Positions 34,594 through 43,182 of a DNA stretch of 64,000 bases are shown here, one piece after another. Both the position numbers and the translations under genes were made by a program. Source of the stretch: JAATFS01 sp037145635 (GTDB lineage Bacteria; Pseudomonadota; Gammaproteobacteria; Xanthomonadales; Xanthomonadaceae); NCBI GenBank assembly GCA_037145635.1, contig JBBCXB010000001.1, forward strand, positions 496,001 to 560,000. Direction: 5' to 3'. Below the pieces are notes generated by a model. The model saw only the letters and a program-made list of their open reading frames with translations. It ran no database searches and was not told the origin of the DNA. Position 1 is the first letter of the stretch. Each line of letters opens with the position of its first letter.

Positions 34594-35997
34594 ATGTCGC
34601 CCCTGCCCCTGCCGCCCGAGCCGAGCCCTTCCTCCCCGTCGCAGCTCGGGCACGCGCTCAAGCCGCGCCAGCTGATCATGATGGGCCTGGGCAGCGCCAT
34701 CGGCGCAGGGCTGTTCCTGGGCTCGGGCGTCGGCGTGCAGGCCGCCGGGCCGGCGGTGCTGCTCTCGTACCTGGTGGCCGGCGCGCTGGTGATCATCGTG
34801 ATGAACGCGCTGGGCGAGATGGCCGCGGCCAAGCCGGCCAGCGGCGCGTTCTCGGTCTATGCCGCCGACGCGATGGGACCGACCGCCGGGGCCACCGTGG
34901 GCTGGCTGTGGTGGCTGCAGGTGGTGATCGTGGTGGCCGCCGAGGCGGTGGGCGCGGCCGGGCTGCTGGCCACGGTCTGGCCGCAGCTGCCGGCCCCGGC
35001 GCTGGCGCTGCTGTTCATGGCGGTGTTCACCGCGATCAACCTGATGGGCGTGCGCAATTTCGGCGAATTCGAGTTCTGGTTCGCGATCCTCAAGGTGGTC
35101 GCGATCGTGGGGTTCCTGTGCGTCGGCGTGGCGCTGCTGGCCGGCTGGCTGCCGGGCGTGGCGTCGCCGGGCCTGGCCCACTTCACCGCCAACGGCGGCT
35201 TCGCACCCCGCGGGCTGGCCGGCGTGGGCGCGGCGCTGCTGGTGGTGGTGTTCGCCTTCGGCGGCACCGAGATCGTGGCGGTGGCCGCGGCCGAGACCGC
35301 CGATCCCGGGCGCAGCCTGGCCCGTGCCATCCGCACCGTGGCCTGGCGCATCCTGGTGTTCTACATCGGCTCGCTGAGCGTGATCATCGCGGTGGTGCCG
35401 TGGCAGAGCGAGGCGCTGGCGTCGCCGTTCGCCGCGGTGCTGCAGGTGGCGCGCATTCCCGGTGCCGCCACCGGCATCACCCTGATCGCGGTGATCGCGC
35501 TGCTGTCGGCGCTCAACGCCAACCTCTACGGCGCGTCGCGGATGATCTATTCGCTGGGGCAGCGGGGCGAGGCCCCGCGCGCGCTGGGCCGGGCCAATGG
35601 CCGCCGCGTGCCGGTGCTGGCGGTGCTGGCGAGCGTGCTGTTCGGCTTCGTGGCGGCGGTGCTGGAGCTGCTCTACCCGCACCGCGTGCTGCCGGTGCTG
35701 CTGAACATCGTCGGTGCCACCTGCCTGCTGGTGTGGACGATCTCGCTGCTGTCGCAGCTGATCCTGCGGCGGCGGGCCGATCGCGCCGGTACCCCGCTGC
35801 CGTTCCGCATGCGCGGCTTCCCGGGGCTGACGCTGCTGGCGCTGGCGATCCTGGCGCTGATCTTCGCACTGCTGGTGGGCTCGCCCGAGACCCGCGTCCA
35901 GTTCCTGTCGATGGCGGCGCTGACCGCGGCGATCGCCGCGCTCAGCGCGCTGGCGCGGCGCGTGCGGACGGCGCGCCGGCGCCCCGGCGCGGGTTGA
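34594..35997 (+). CDS. APC family amino acid permease
   Basis: A 467-residue inner-membrane transporter with about 12 membrane segments, of the amino acid transporter (AAT) branch of the APC superfamily. The N-terminal signature LKPRQLIMMGLGSAIGAGLF leads into GSGVGVQAAGPAVLLSYLVAG and the GEMAA motif at helix 2; FGGTEIVAVAAAE marks helix 6. These are proton symporters for aromatic, basic or GABA-like amino acids; the substrate cannot be told. The ATG at 34594 gives MSPLPLPPEPS; the upstream frame is Arg/Pro-rich and non-coding. Confidence 0.92.
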   Translation: MSPLPLPPEPSPSSPSQLGHALKPRQLIMMGLGSAIGAGLFLGSGVGVQAAGPAVLLSYLVAGALVIIVMNALGEMAAAKPASGAFSVYAADAMGPTAGATVGWLWWLQVVIVVAAEAVGAAGLLATVWPQLPAPALALLFMAVFTAINLMGVRNFGEFEFWFAILKVVAIVGFLCVGVALLAGWLPGVASPGLAHFTANGGFAPRGLAGVGAALLVVVFAFGGTEIVAVAAAETADPGRSLARAIRTVAWRILVFYIGSLSVIIAVVPWQSEALASPFAAVLQVARIPGAATGITLIAVIALLSALNANLYGASRMIYSLGQRGEAPRALGRANGRRVPVLAVLASVLFGFVAAVLELLYPHRVLPVLLNIVGATCLLVWTISLLSQLILRRRADRAGTPLPFRMRGFPGLTLLALAILALIFALLVGSPETRVQFLSMAALTAAIAALSALARRVRTARRRPGAG

Positions 35998-36015
35998 GCC
36001 GGCGCCGGGAGCGGA

Positions 36016-37278
36016 TCACCCGAGCAGCAGGCGAGCGCCCAGGGCGCACAGCAGTGCGGGCGGCATCACCACCAGGCCCACCTTCAGGAAGCGCCAGAAC
36101 CCGACGTCCTCGCCTTCGCGGCGGATCGCGGCCAGCCACAGCAGGGTGGCCAGCGAACCGGTGATCGACAGGTTCGGTCCCAGGTCGACGCCGATCAACA
36201 GCGCATCGGTGACCACCTGCGGCGGTTGCGCTTGGGCCAGCGCGGTGCCGGCGACCAGGCCGGCCGGCAGGTTGTTGGTGAGGTTGCTGGCGAACGCGAG
36301 CACGCTGCCGGCGGTCGCGGCGGTGGCCAGCGGCGACTGCGCCGCCGCGCCGGCCAGCAGGCGCGCCAGCTGCGCGATCACGCCGGTACGGGCCAGCGCC
36401 TCGACCAGCACGAACAGGCCGGCCACCAGCGGCAGCACGCCCCACGACACCGCCCTGGCCAGCGGCAGCGGCGAGCGGCGCGCGCCGAGGCTGACCGCGG
36501 CCAGGGTGGCCAGTCCGGCCAGGCAGGTCGGCAGCCCCAGTTCCCGGCCGGCGGCCGACACCGCGACCAGCCCGCCCGCGGTGGCCAGCAGGCCGGCCAG
36601 GGCGAAGCGGCCGCCGCGCGTGAGCGGGGCCAGCTCCACGCGTTCGGCACAGCGCCCGGCCAGCTCGCCACGCTCGGCCCAGCGCAGCATCGCGAAGGTC
36701 GCGCCGATGGCCAGCAGCGACGGCCACCCGAACGCGGCCAGCCACTCGCCCAGCGGCGGCAGGTGCCCGCCGTACAGCACCAGGTTGGCGGGATTGGAGA
36801 TCGGCAGCACGAAGCTGGCGGCGTTGGCGATCAGCGCGCAGGCGAACAGCAGCGGCAGCGGCCGGGCGCCGGCCTTGCGCGCGGCCGCGTACACCGCCGG
36901 CGTCAGCACCACCGCGGTGGCATCGTTGGACAGGAAGGTGGTGACCACGATGCCGACGGCGAACACCAGCGCGAACAGCCGCCGCGGCGAACCGCCGGCG
37001 GCGTTGACCGCATGCGTGGCGGCCCAGTCGAACAGGCCTTCGGCGCGCGCGCTCTCGGACAGCAGCATCATCCCGATCAGGAACAGGTAGACGTCCCCGC
37101 CCTTGAGCACGGCGGCGGCGGCGGACGGCAGCGGCAGCAGCCCGAATGCCACCAGCAGGGCGGCGCCGGCCACCGCCCAGACCGCCTCCGGCAGCCGCCA
37201 CGGGCGCGCGATCACGCAGGCGGTGGCCAGCGCGCACAGGCTCCAGGTGGCGAGGGTCGCCGGAGCGCCGGGCGCCAT
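36016..37278 (-). CDS. ArsB-like/SLC13-type ion transporter
   Basis: A 420-residue membrane protein of the ion transporter superfamily, closest to ArsB arsenite pumps. Two inverted halves each carry the family hairpin: LSNDATAVVLTPAVYAAARK with ANAASFVLPISNPANLVLYG in the first, and FASNLTNNLPAGLVAG with IGVDLGPNLSITGSLATLLW in the second. No arsR, arsC or arsH is adjacent, so arsenite export is possible but other anions are not excluded. The ATG at 37278 is chosen because the protein becomes hydrophobic right after it; the longer frame upstream is Arg/Pro-rich. Confidence 0.85.
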   Translation of the reverse strand: MAPGAPATLATWSLCALATACVIARPWRLPEAVWAVAGAALLVAFGLLPLPSAAAAVLKGGDVYLFLIGMMLLSESARAEGLFDWAATHAVNAAGGSPRRLFALVFAVGIVVTTFLSNDATAVVLTPAVYAAARKAGARPLPLLFACALIANAASFVLPISNPANLVLYGGHLPPLGEWLAAFGWPSLLAIGATFAMLRWAERGELAGRCAERVELAPLTRGGRFALAGLLATAGGLVAVSAAGRELGLPTCLAGLATLAAVSLGARRSPLPLARAVSWGVLPLVAGLFVLVEALARTGVIAQLARLLAGAAAQSPLATAATAGSVLAFASNLTNNLPAGLVAGTALAQAQPPQVVTDALLIGVDLGPNLSITGSLATLLWLAAIRREGEDVGFWRFLKVGLVVMPPALLCALGARLLLG

Positions 37279-37652
37279 CGCTAGCGCCCCCGGGCGGATG
37301 CGGGGAGCCGCCTCCGCGCAGGCGGGAGCAGCGGGCGGTCGGGGGCGGGGCAGGGCTGGAACGACGGGGCGAGGGGCACGGACACGGCACGCAGGCGGGG
37401 AAGCGCATGGTGCGCATCGGCGTGTTGGCATGTCGCGAAGGACCTCCGTCGCCTGCGCGGGCATCGCGGTGCGTGCCGGCCCCGTGCGACGCGGTGTCGC
37501 ATCAACCTGCCGATGCATCGTCGCTATCATCGTCGCTGCGTCGCGCAGTCCCCCTGCATACCGGGCAGGGCCGGAGCCGCGACCGCTTCCCCTGGGCCGG
37601 TGCACGTGCGCCGCGCCCGCCTTGCGCATCTCCTCCCCCTTGGTGCCCTTCC
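37279..37652. other. Divergent intergenic region upstream of the quinol oxidase genes
   Basis: 374 bases between the ArsB-like gene and cydA. It should hold promoters for both. I searched for an FNR/Anr box (TTGAT-N4-ATCAA) and found only a half site (ATCAA near 37501-37506). No gene is supported. Confidence 0.45.
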
Positions 37653-39053
37653 ATGGATGCATTGCTGTTGTCGCGAATCCAGTTCGGATTCGTCATTACC
37701 TTCCACGTGCTGTTTCCCGCGTTCACGATCGGCCTGTCCAGCCTGCTGGCGTTCCTGGAGTGGCGCTGGCTGCGCACGCGCCTGCCGGTCTGGCGCGAGC
37801 TGTACTTCTTCTGGCAGAAGATCTTCGCCGTCTCGTTCGGCATGGGCGTGGTCAGCGGCATCGTCATGGCCTTCCAGTTCGGCGCCAACTGGCCCGAGCT
37901 GAGCCGCATCGCCGGCAGCGTGATCGGGCCGCTGCTCAGCTACGAGGTGCTGACCGCGTTCTTCCTGGAGGCCAGCTTCCTCGGCGTGATGATGTTCGGC
38001 TGGGGCCGCCTGTCCGAGCGCCTGCATTTCTTCTCCACCTGCATGGTGGCGCTGGGCACGCTGTTCTCCACGTTCTGGATCCTGGCGTCCAACAGCTGGC
38101 TGCAGACCCCGGCCGGCTACGCGCTGGTCAATGGCATCGTGCAGCCGGTGGACTGGCTGCAGGTGATCTTCAATCCTTCGTTCCCGTACCGGCTGGCGCA
38201 CATGGCGCTGGGTTCCTTCATCACCACCTGCTTCGTGGTGGGGGCGGTCGGGGCGGGATACCTGCACCGCGGGGTGCACCGCGAGGCCGCGGTGCGCATG
38301 CTGAAGCTGGCGGTGGGCTTCGCCGCGATCGCGCTGCCGGTGCAGATCTTCGTCGGCGACCAGCACGGCCTGAACACGCTGCAGCACCAGCCGATGAAGG
38401 TCGCCGCGATGGAGGCGCACTGGCGCAGCGAAGGCGAGGGCGAAGGCTTCCCGCTGGTGCTGTTCGCGGTGCCGAACGCGGCCGCCGAGCGCAACGACCA
38501 CGCACTGGCGATCCCGCGCCTGGGCAGCCTGATCCTGACCCACCGCCTGGACGGCGAGATCGCGCCGCTGACCTCGGTGCCGGCGCAGGACCGCCCGCCG
38601 GTGGCGCCGGTGTTCTTCGCGTTCCGCCTCATGGTCGGGCTGGGCACGCTGATGCTGCTGCTGGCCTGGGTGTCGGCGTTCGCCTGGTGGCGCGGCCGGC
38701 TGCTGCGCTGGCGCTGGCTGCCGGCACTGTGGCGCTGGATGCTGCCGTCCGGCTTCGTCGCGCTGGTGGCGGGCTGGTACGTCACCGAGATGGGCCGGCA
38801 GCCCTACGTGGTCTACGGGGTGCTGCGCACCGCCGACGCGGTGGGCCCGCAGTCGACCTGGATGACCGCGATCTCGCTGGGCGTGTACGTGCTCGGCTAC
38901 GCCTTCGTGTTCGGCTGGGGCCTGTGGTACCTGGTCAAGATCGCCCGCACCGGGCCGCAGCCGCAGGCCGACGGACCGCATCTGGACCACGGCGAGCACA
39001 CCCCCGCGCGGCCGCTGTCGGCCGCCGGCGACTCGATCGAGGAGACACGCTGA
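37653..39053 (+). CDS. cydA: Cytochrome bd-type (cyanide-insensitive) quinol oxidase subunit I
   Basis: A 466-residue membrane subunit carrying hemes b558, b595 and d; it oxidises ubiquinol and reduces oxygen to water. His18 in FVITFHVLFPAFTIG is the heme b595 ligand, the second His lies in YRLAHMALGSF, and the heme b558 Met is in GWYVTEMGRQPYVVYG. The Q-loop region is short and the GRQPYVVYGVLRTADAV ending is that of CioA-type oxidases. The start is MDALLLSRIQFGF as in the family, yet no Shine-Dalgarno sequence is visible before it. It overlaps cydB by one base. Confidence 0.95.
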   Translation: MDALLLSRIQFGFVITFHVLFPAFTIGLSSLLAFLEWRWLRTRLPVWRELYFFWQKIFAVSFGMGVVSGIVMAFQFGANWPELSRIAGSVIGPLLSYEVLTAFFLEASFLGVMMFGWGRLSERLHFFSTCMVALGTLFSTFWILASNSWLQTPAGYALVNGIVQPVDWLQVIFNPSFPYRLAHMALGSFITTCFVVGAVGAGYLHRGVHREAAVRMLKLAVGFAAIALPVQIFVGDQHGLNTLQHQPMKVAAMEAHWRSEGEGEGFPLVLFAVPNAAAERNDHALAIPRLGSLILTHRLDGEIAPLTSVPAQDRPPVAPVFFAFRLMVGLGTLMLLLAWVSAFAWWRGRLLRWRWLPALWRWMLPSGFVALVAGWYVTEMGRQPYVVYGVLRTADAVGPQSTWMTAISLGVYVLGYAFVFGWGLWYLVKIARTGPQPQADGPHLDHGEHTPARPLSAAGDSIEETR

Positions 39054-40066
39054 TGGATCTCGCAACCCTGTTGCCGGTGGCCTGGTTCGCCGTGATCGGC
39101 TTCGGCGTGCTGATGTACGTGGTGCTGGACGGTTTCGTGCTGGGCATCGGCATCCTGGCGCCGCTGCGCCGCGACGAGGCCCAGCTGGACCTGATGATGA
39201 ACACCGCCGCGCCGATCTGGGACGGCAACGAGACCTGGCTGGTGCTGGGCGGGGCGGGCCTGATGGCGGCGTTCCCGGTCGCCTACGCGGTGGTGCTGTC
39301 GTCGCTGTACCTGCCGGTGCTGCTGATGGTGATGGCGCTGGTGTTCCGCGGCGTGGCGTTCGAGTTCCGCTTCAAGGCGCAGCGTTCGCGCCGGCTGTGG
39401 AGCCATGCGTTCGCGGCCGGCTCGATCCTGGCGGCCTTCGCCCAGGGCGTGATCCTCGGCGCCCTGGTCAAGGGCCTGCCGATCGAGAACGGCGCCTACG
39501 TCGGCGGCGCGTGGGGCTGGTTCAGCCCGTTCTCGATGCTGACCGGAGCGGCGCTGGTGTTCGGCTACGCGCTGCTCGGCAGCACCTGGCTGATCCTCAA
39601 GACCGACGGCCATGCGCAGCGTCTGGCGCGCGAGCTGACGCGGCCGCTGACGATCGTGGTGCTGGTGTTCATGGGCCTGGTCAGCGCCTGGCTGCCGTCG
39701 CTGGACTCGCGGATCATGGCGCGCTGGTTCGCCGGCGACGCCTTCCTGTGGCTGCTGCCGGTGCCGCTGCTGGTGCTGGCGGCCGGCACGGCGCTGTGGA
39801 CGTCCGCGACCCGGGCCGGGTCGGACGTGCCGCCGTTCCTGTGGGCCCTGGCGCTGTTCGTGCTCGGCTTCGTCGGCCTGGTGCTGGGCATGTGGCCCTA
39901 TCTGGTGCCGCCGGCGTACACGATCTGGCAGGCGGCGGCACCGGCGTCGTCGCAGGCCTTCGCGATGGTCGGACTGGTGGTGATGCTGCCGCTGATCCTG
40001 GGCTACACGGTGTGGTCGTACCGAGTGTTCCGCGGCAAGGTCAGCGCGGACACCGGCTACCACTGA
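39053..40066 (+). CDS. cydB: Cytochrome bd-type quinol oxidase subunit II
   Basis: A 337-residue membrane subunit, partner of CydA. Family features include VVLDGFVLGIGILAPL, the WDGNETWLVLGGAGLMAAFP motif, and FRGVAFEFRFK. The ATG lies within TGATG, overlapping the cydA stop by one base, so translation is coupled. No small cydX-type gene follows, which agrees with a CioAB-type enzyme. Confidence 0.96.
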   Translation: MDLATLLPVAWFAVIGFGVLMYVVLDGFVLGIGILAPLRRDEAQLDLMMNTAAPIWDGNETWLVLGGAGLMAAFPVAYAVVLSSLYLPVLLMVMALVFRGVAFEFRFKAQRSRRLWSHAFAAGSILAAFAQGVILGALVKGLPIENGAYVGGAWGWFSPFSMLTGAALVFGYALLGSTWLILKTDGHAQRLARELTRPLTIVVLVFMGLVSAWLPSLDSRIMARWFAGDAFLWLLPVPLLVLAAGTALWTSATRAGSDVPPFLWALALFVLGFVGLVLGMWPYLVPPAYTIWQAAAPASSQAFAMVGLVVMLPLILGYTVWSYRVFRGKVSADTGYH

Positions 40067-40078
40067 GGCCGGGGCGGC

Positions 40079-40870
40079 TCAGCGCCGGGCCTGCCGGAAC
40101 AGCCAGGCCCACATCGCCGGATCGGTATAGGTCGGGTCCCAGGCGTTGTGGTTGCCGTCGGGGTATTCGCTGTAGCGCATGTTGGCCCCTACCGCGCGTG
40201 CGGCGCGGTAGAGCGCGCGGTCGTCCTCGGGCGACACCACGTCGTCGCGGCCGCCGTGGAAGATCCACACCGGCACCTGCTTCAGGCGCGTGGCCAGGGC
40301 GGTGTACGGATCGGCCTCGGCCGCCATCTCGGTGACGTACAGCGTCTCGCGCTCCTCGCGCGGGGCCTTGATCGCACCGCAGACCGGCACCAGCGCGGCG
40401 AAGCGCTGCGGCTGCAGCAGCGCCACTTCCCAGGTGCCGTAGCCGCCCATCGACATGCCGGTGAGGTAGGTGCGCGCCGGGTCGGCCTGGAACTCGGTGG
40501 CCGTCGCGTCCAGCGCGGCCAGCGCCATGCGGGCGTTCACGCCCATCCATTCCTCGTCGTCGGGCACCTGCGGCAGCACCACCAGCGCCGGGAACGTGGC
40601 GGCCTGCGTACGCAGGTAGGGACCGACCCCGGCCTCGGTCTGCTGCCGGCCGTCGCGGCCGCGCTCGCCGGAGCCATGCAGGAACAGCACGATCGGCAGC
40701 GGTGCGGTGGCGGCGGCAGCGGCCGGCACGAACACCTGGTAGCGGTAGCGGCGCCCTTCCAGGGTCAGCTCGCGCTTCACGAAATGGCCGCCGCCAGGAG
40801 GCTGCGGCACGGTGCTGCAGCCGGCCAGCATCGCCAGTCCCAGGGTGAGCAGAAAATGGCGACGGATCAT
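40079..40870 (-). CDS. Lipoprotein alpha/beta hydrolase (esterase/prolyl oligopeptidase-like)
   Basis: A 263-residue protein with a lipoprotein signal peptide ending in the lipobox LAGC (Cys18). The hydrolase fold shows the oxyanion loop FLHGSGERGRDG, the nucleophile Ser in LTGMSMGGYGTW, Asp in FHGGRDDVVSPED and His in PDGNHNAWD. The fold and motif set match the PHB-depolymerase/carbohydrate-esterase-like group; in related genomes such proteins act on plant or polyester substrates, but none is shown here. Convergent with cydB, 12 bases apart. Confidence 0.88.
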   Translation of the reverse strand: MIRRHFLLTLGLAMLAGCSTVPQPPGGGHFVKRELTLEGRRYRYQVFVPAAAAATAPLPIVLFLHGSGERGRDGRQQTEAGVGPYLRTQAATFPALVVLPQVPDDEEWMGVNARMALAALDATATEFQADPARTYLTGMSMGGYGTWEVALLQPQRFAALVPVCGAIKAPREERETLYVTEMAAEADPYTALATRLKQVPVWIFHGGRDDVVSPEDDRALYRAARAVGANMRYSEYPDGNHNAWDPTYTDPAMWAWLFRQARR

Positions 40871-41239
40871 CGGGCGTTCCGGGGCAGGGGAAGGAAGCGG
40901 CAGTATGGCGGGCCTGCACGGCGTCGGCACGCTGCGCTGCGACCGCACGGGTCCGGACCGCGCCACGCCGGCCGCGCGGCTTGCCGCTTCGGTGCCGCGG
41001 CGGCCGGCCCGGCGTCGTGCGATGGCTGCTGCGGCGTGTCTTGCGAGGCGCCGTTCGCGAGGCTTAGCTCCCGAGCCTTGACGGGCGTGCGCGCGTGCGC
41101 GGCCGGCAGCGTTGCCGGCCCAATCCTGGGCGCGCGCCCCTGGGCCGCGTGATCGCGAGCACATGCGGGTCCATCTTCGCTGCCTTGCCCCGCGTCCGTG
41201 CAGGGGCGGCGCGGCCTGCGCGGCGCGCGGTGGCCGCCG
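40871..41239. other. Intergenic region without a recognisable gene
   Basis: 369 bases between the esterase start and the DUF1294 stop. Translations in all frames are Arg/Ala-rich high-GC noise. It should contain the esterase promoter near 40880-40950; nothing distinctive was found. Confidence 0.45.
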
Positions 41240-41689
41240 CTAGCCGGCCGCTCCCGTGGCGAGCAGCCGCCACAGATGGCCCAGCGTCGCCTCGTGCAGC
41301 AGCACGCAGGCCCAGAACGCGAACTGGTAACGGAGCTTGCGGTTCTTGTGGCGCAGCCAGCGCTGCGCGAGCAGGGCCCCCGGCCAGCCGCCGGACAGTT
41401 CCAGCAGGTGCAGGGTGAGTTCGGGCGTGCGCCGCGTGGCGGCGACCGCGGCGCGCTTGTCGCGCGCGTAGGCGGCCAGGGTCAGCGCCGACAGTGCGGC
41501 GAAGCCTGCCAGGGCCCAGGCCGGCAGCACGCCGGCCTTCCACATCAGCAGCAGCACGCAGGCGTGCGCGGCGACCACCGCCAGCGCGGCGAGGTCGGCG
41601 AGCAGCCGGCCGCGCGCCGGCCGGGGCGCGGGAGCGCGAGGGCGGCGGCGGGCACGGCCGCCGCGGGTGCGGGCGGGGGCCGGGCTCAA
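41240..41689 (-). CDS. DUF1294 domain-containing membrane protein
   Basis: About 149 residues. The C-terminal half is a clear DUF1294 domain: AYARDKRAAVAATRRTPE, then LHLLELSGGWPGALLAQRWL, RHKNRKLRYQFAFW and a last hydrophobic helix. Two membrane helices precede and follow it. The start is uncertain: the only early candidate is a TTG at 41689 within TTGA, overlapping the mgtE stop by 4 bases, which would couple the two genes; the first ATG in frame would cut into the first helix. The N-terminal 30 residues are Arg/Pro-rich and possibly not translated. Function unknown. Confidence 0.75.
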   Translation of the reverse strand: MSPAPARTRGGRARRRPRAPAPRPARGRLLADLAALAVVAAHACVLLLMWKAGVLPAWALAGFAALSALTLAAYARDKRAAVAATRRTPELTLHLLELSGGWPGALLAQRWLRHKNRKLRYQFAFWACVLLHEATLGHLWRLLATGAAG

Positions 41690-43047
41690 TGCAGCAGGAT
41701 CAGCGTCGCCAGGCCGAGGAAGCAGAAGAAGCCGGTCACGTCGGTCACCGCGGTGACGACCACGGTCCCGGCCACCGCCGGATCGATGTTCATCCGCTTG
41801 AGCAGCAACGGCAGCAGCACGCCGGCGCTGGCCGCCGCGCAGAAGTTGATGATCAACGCCAGCGCGATCACCAGCGACAGCAGCGGGCTGCGGAACCAGG
41901 CGAAGGCGATGAGGCCGACGATGCCGCCGATCAGCGCGCCGTTGATCAGCGCCACCCGGATCTCCTTCCATAGCAGGATGCGGGCATTGCTGGCGCCGAC
42001 CTGGCCCAGCGCCAGGCCGCGCACCATCAGCGTCAGCACCTGCACCGCGGCGTTGCCGCCGATGCCGGCCACGATCGGCATCAGCACCGCCAGCGCCACC
42101 ACCTTCTGCAGCGTCATCTCGAACTGGCCGATCACGCTGGCGGCCAGGAACGCGGTGAACAGGTTGATGCCCAGCCACACCACACGGCCGCGCACGGCGC
42201 GCTTGATCGGCGAGAACAGGTCCTCGTCCTCGTCCAGGCCGGCCGCGCCCAGGGCCTGGTGCTCGGCCTGCTCGCGGATGATGTCGACCACGTCGTCGAT
42301 GGTGATGCGGCCGAGCAGGATGTTGTTGTCGTCCACCACCGGCGCCGAGATCCAGTCGTGGTCGGAGAACTGCCGCGCCACTTCCTGGGCGCTCTCGCCG
42401 ACATCGATGGCCGGCTGTTCGTCGTCGATCAGGCGGTTGACCGGGGTGTTGTCCTCGTGGGTGACCAGCGCCGCCAGCGACACCCGCCCCAGGTACTGGT
42501 GACGGCGGCTGACCACGAACAGGTGGTCGGTATGGTCGGGCAGCTCGCCGCGCAGGCGCAGGTAGCGCAGCACGACGTCGACGTTGACGTCGGCGCGCAC
42601 GGTGACCACATCCGGGTTCATCAGGCGGCCGGCGGTGTCCTCCGGGTACGACAGCACCTGCTCGAGCCGCTCGCGGTTCTCGCGGTCCATCGACTTGAGC
42701 ACTTCGTCGATGACGGTGTCGGGCAGGTCCTCGACCAGGTTGGCGAGGTCGTCGATGTCCAGGTCTTCGACCGCGGCGATGATCTCGTCCGGGTCCATGT
42801 CCGCCAGCAGGCTCTCGCGCACCTCGTCGCCGACGTGGACCAGCACCTCGCCGTCGTCGTCCGGGTCCACCAGGCCCCACACGATCTCGCGCTTGCCCGG
42901 CGGTAGCGATTCCAGCAGGTTGCCGATTTCCGCCGGCGCCAGCGTGTTGACCAGACGGCGCACCGGGCCGAGCCGGCCGCTGTCCAGTGCATCGGACAGC
43001 AGCCGCAGCTGGCGTGCGGTCTTGTCGTGGCGGACGGCTTCGGCCAT
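41686..43047 (-). CDS. mgtE: Magnesium transporter MgtE
   Basis: A 453-residue magnesium channel/transporter. The cytosolic N domain (about 25-130) has repeats such as LVDPDDDGEVLVHV and DLDIDDLANLVEDLP; tandem CBS domains follow (about 140-260, with SYPEDTAGRLMNPD at the start); the C-terminal five-helix pore contains PIVAGIGGNAAVQVLTLMVRG and the ion-binding GTVVVTAVTDVTGFF. The acidic N/CBS sensor closes the pore when magnesium is abundant. It is the last conserved gene of the PTS-rpoN minus-strand run, 135 bases after ptsP. Confidence 0.95.
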   Translation of the reverse strand: MAEAVRHDKTARQLRLLSDALDSGRLGPVRRLVNTLAPAEIGNLLESLPPGKREIVWGLVDPDDDGEVLVHVGDEVRESLLADMDPDEIIAAVEDLDIDDLANLVEDLPDTVIDEVLKSMDRENRERLEQVLSYPEDTAGRLMNPDVVTVRADVNVDVVLRYLRLRGELPDHTDHLFVVSRRHQYLGRVSLAALVTHEDNTPVNRLIDDEQPAIDVGESAQEVARQFSDHDWISAPVVDDNNILLGRITIDDVVDIIREQAEHQALGAAGLDEDEDLFSPIKRAVRGRVVWLGINLFTAFLAASVIGQFEMTLQKVVALAVLMPIVAGIGGNAAVQVLTLMVRGLALGQVGASNARILLWKEIRVALINGALIGGIVGLIAFAWFRSPLLSLVIALALIINFCAAASAGVLLPLLLKRMNIDPAVAGTVVVTAVTDVTGFFCFLGLATLILLH

Positions 43048-43182
43048 GCGCGGCTCCCGGTAGAGTGGACGAACCGCTCCGGCAGGAGGCGGCGAGGCGG
43101 AGATCAGCGTCGCATTATCGCCTGCGTGCGTGACGGAAACAGCGTCGACGCGAACCTGCGCCGGCCGCGCACGCCGCCGGCC

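Noticed and set aside
37490..37510. A possible FNR/Anr box before cydA
   Set aside because: Only the ATCAA half is present; the other half does not match.
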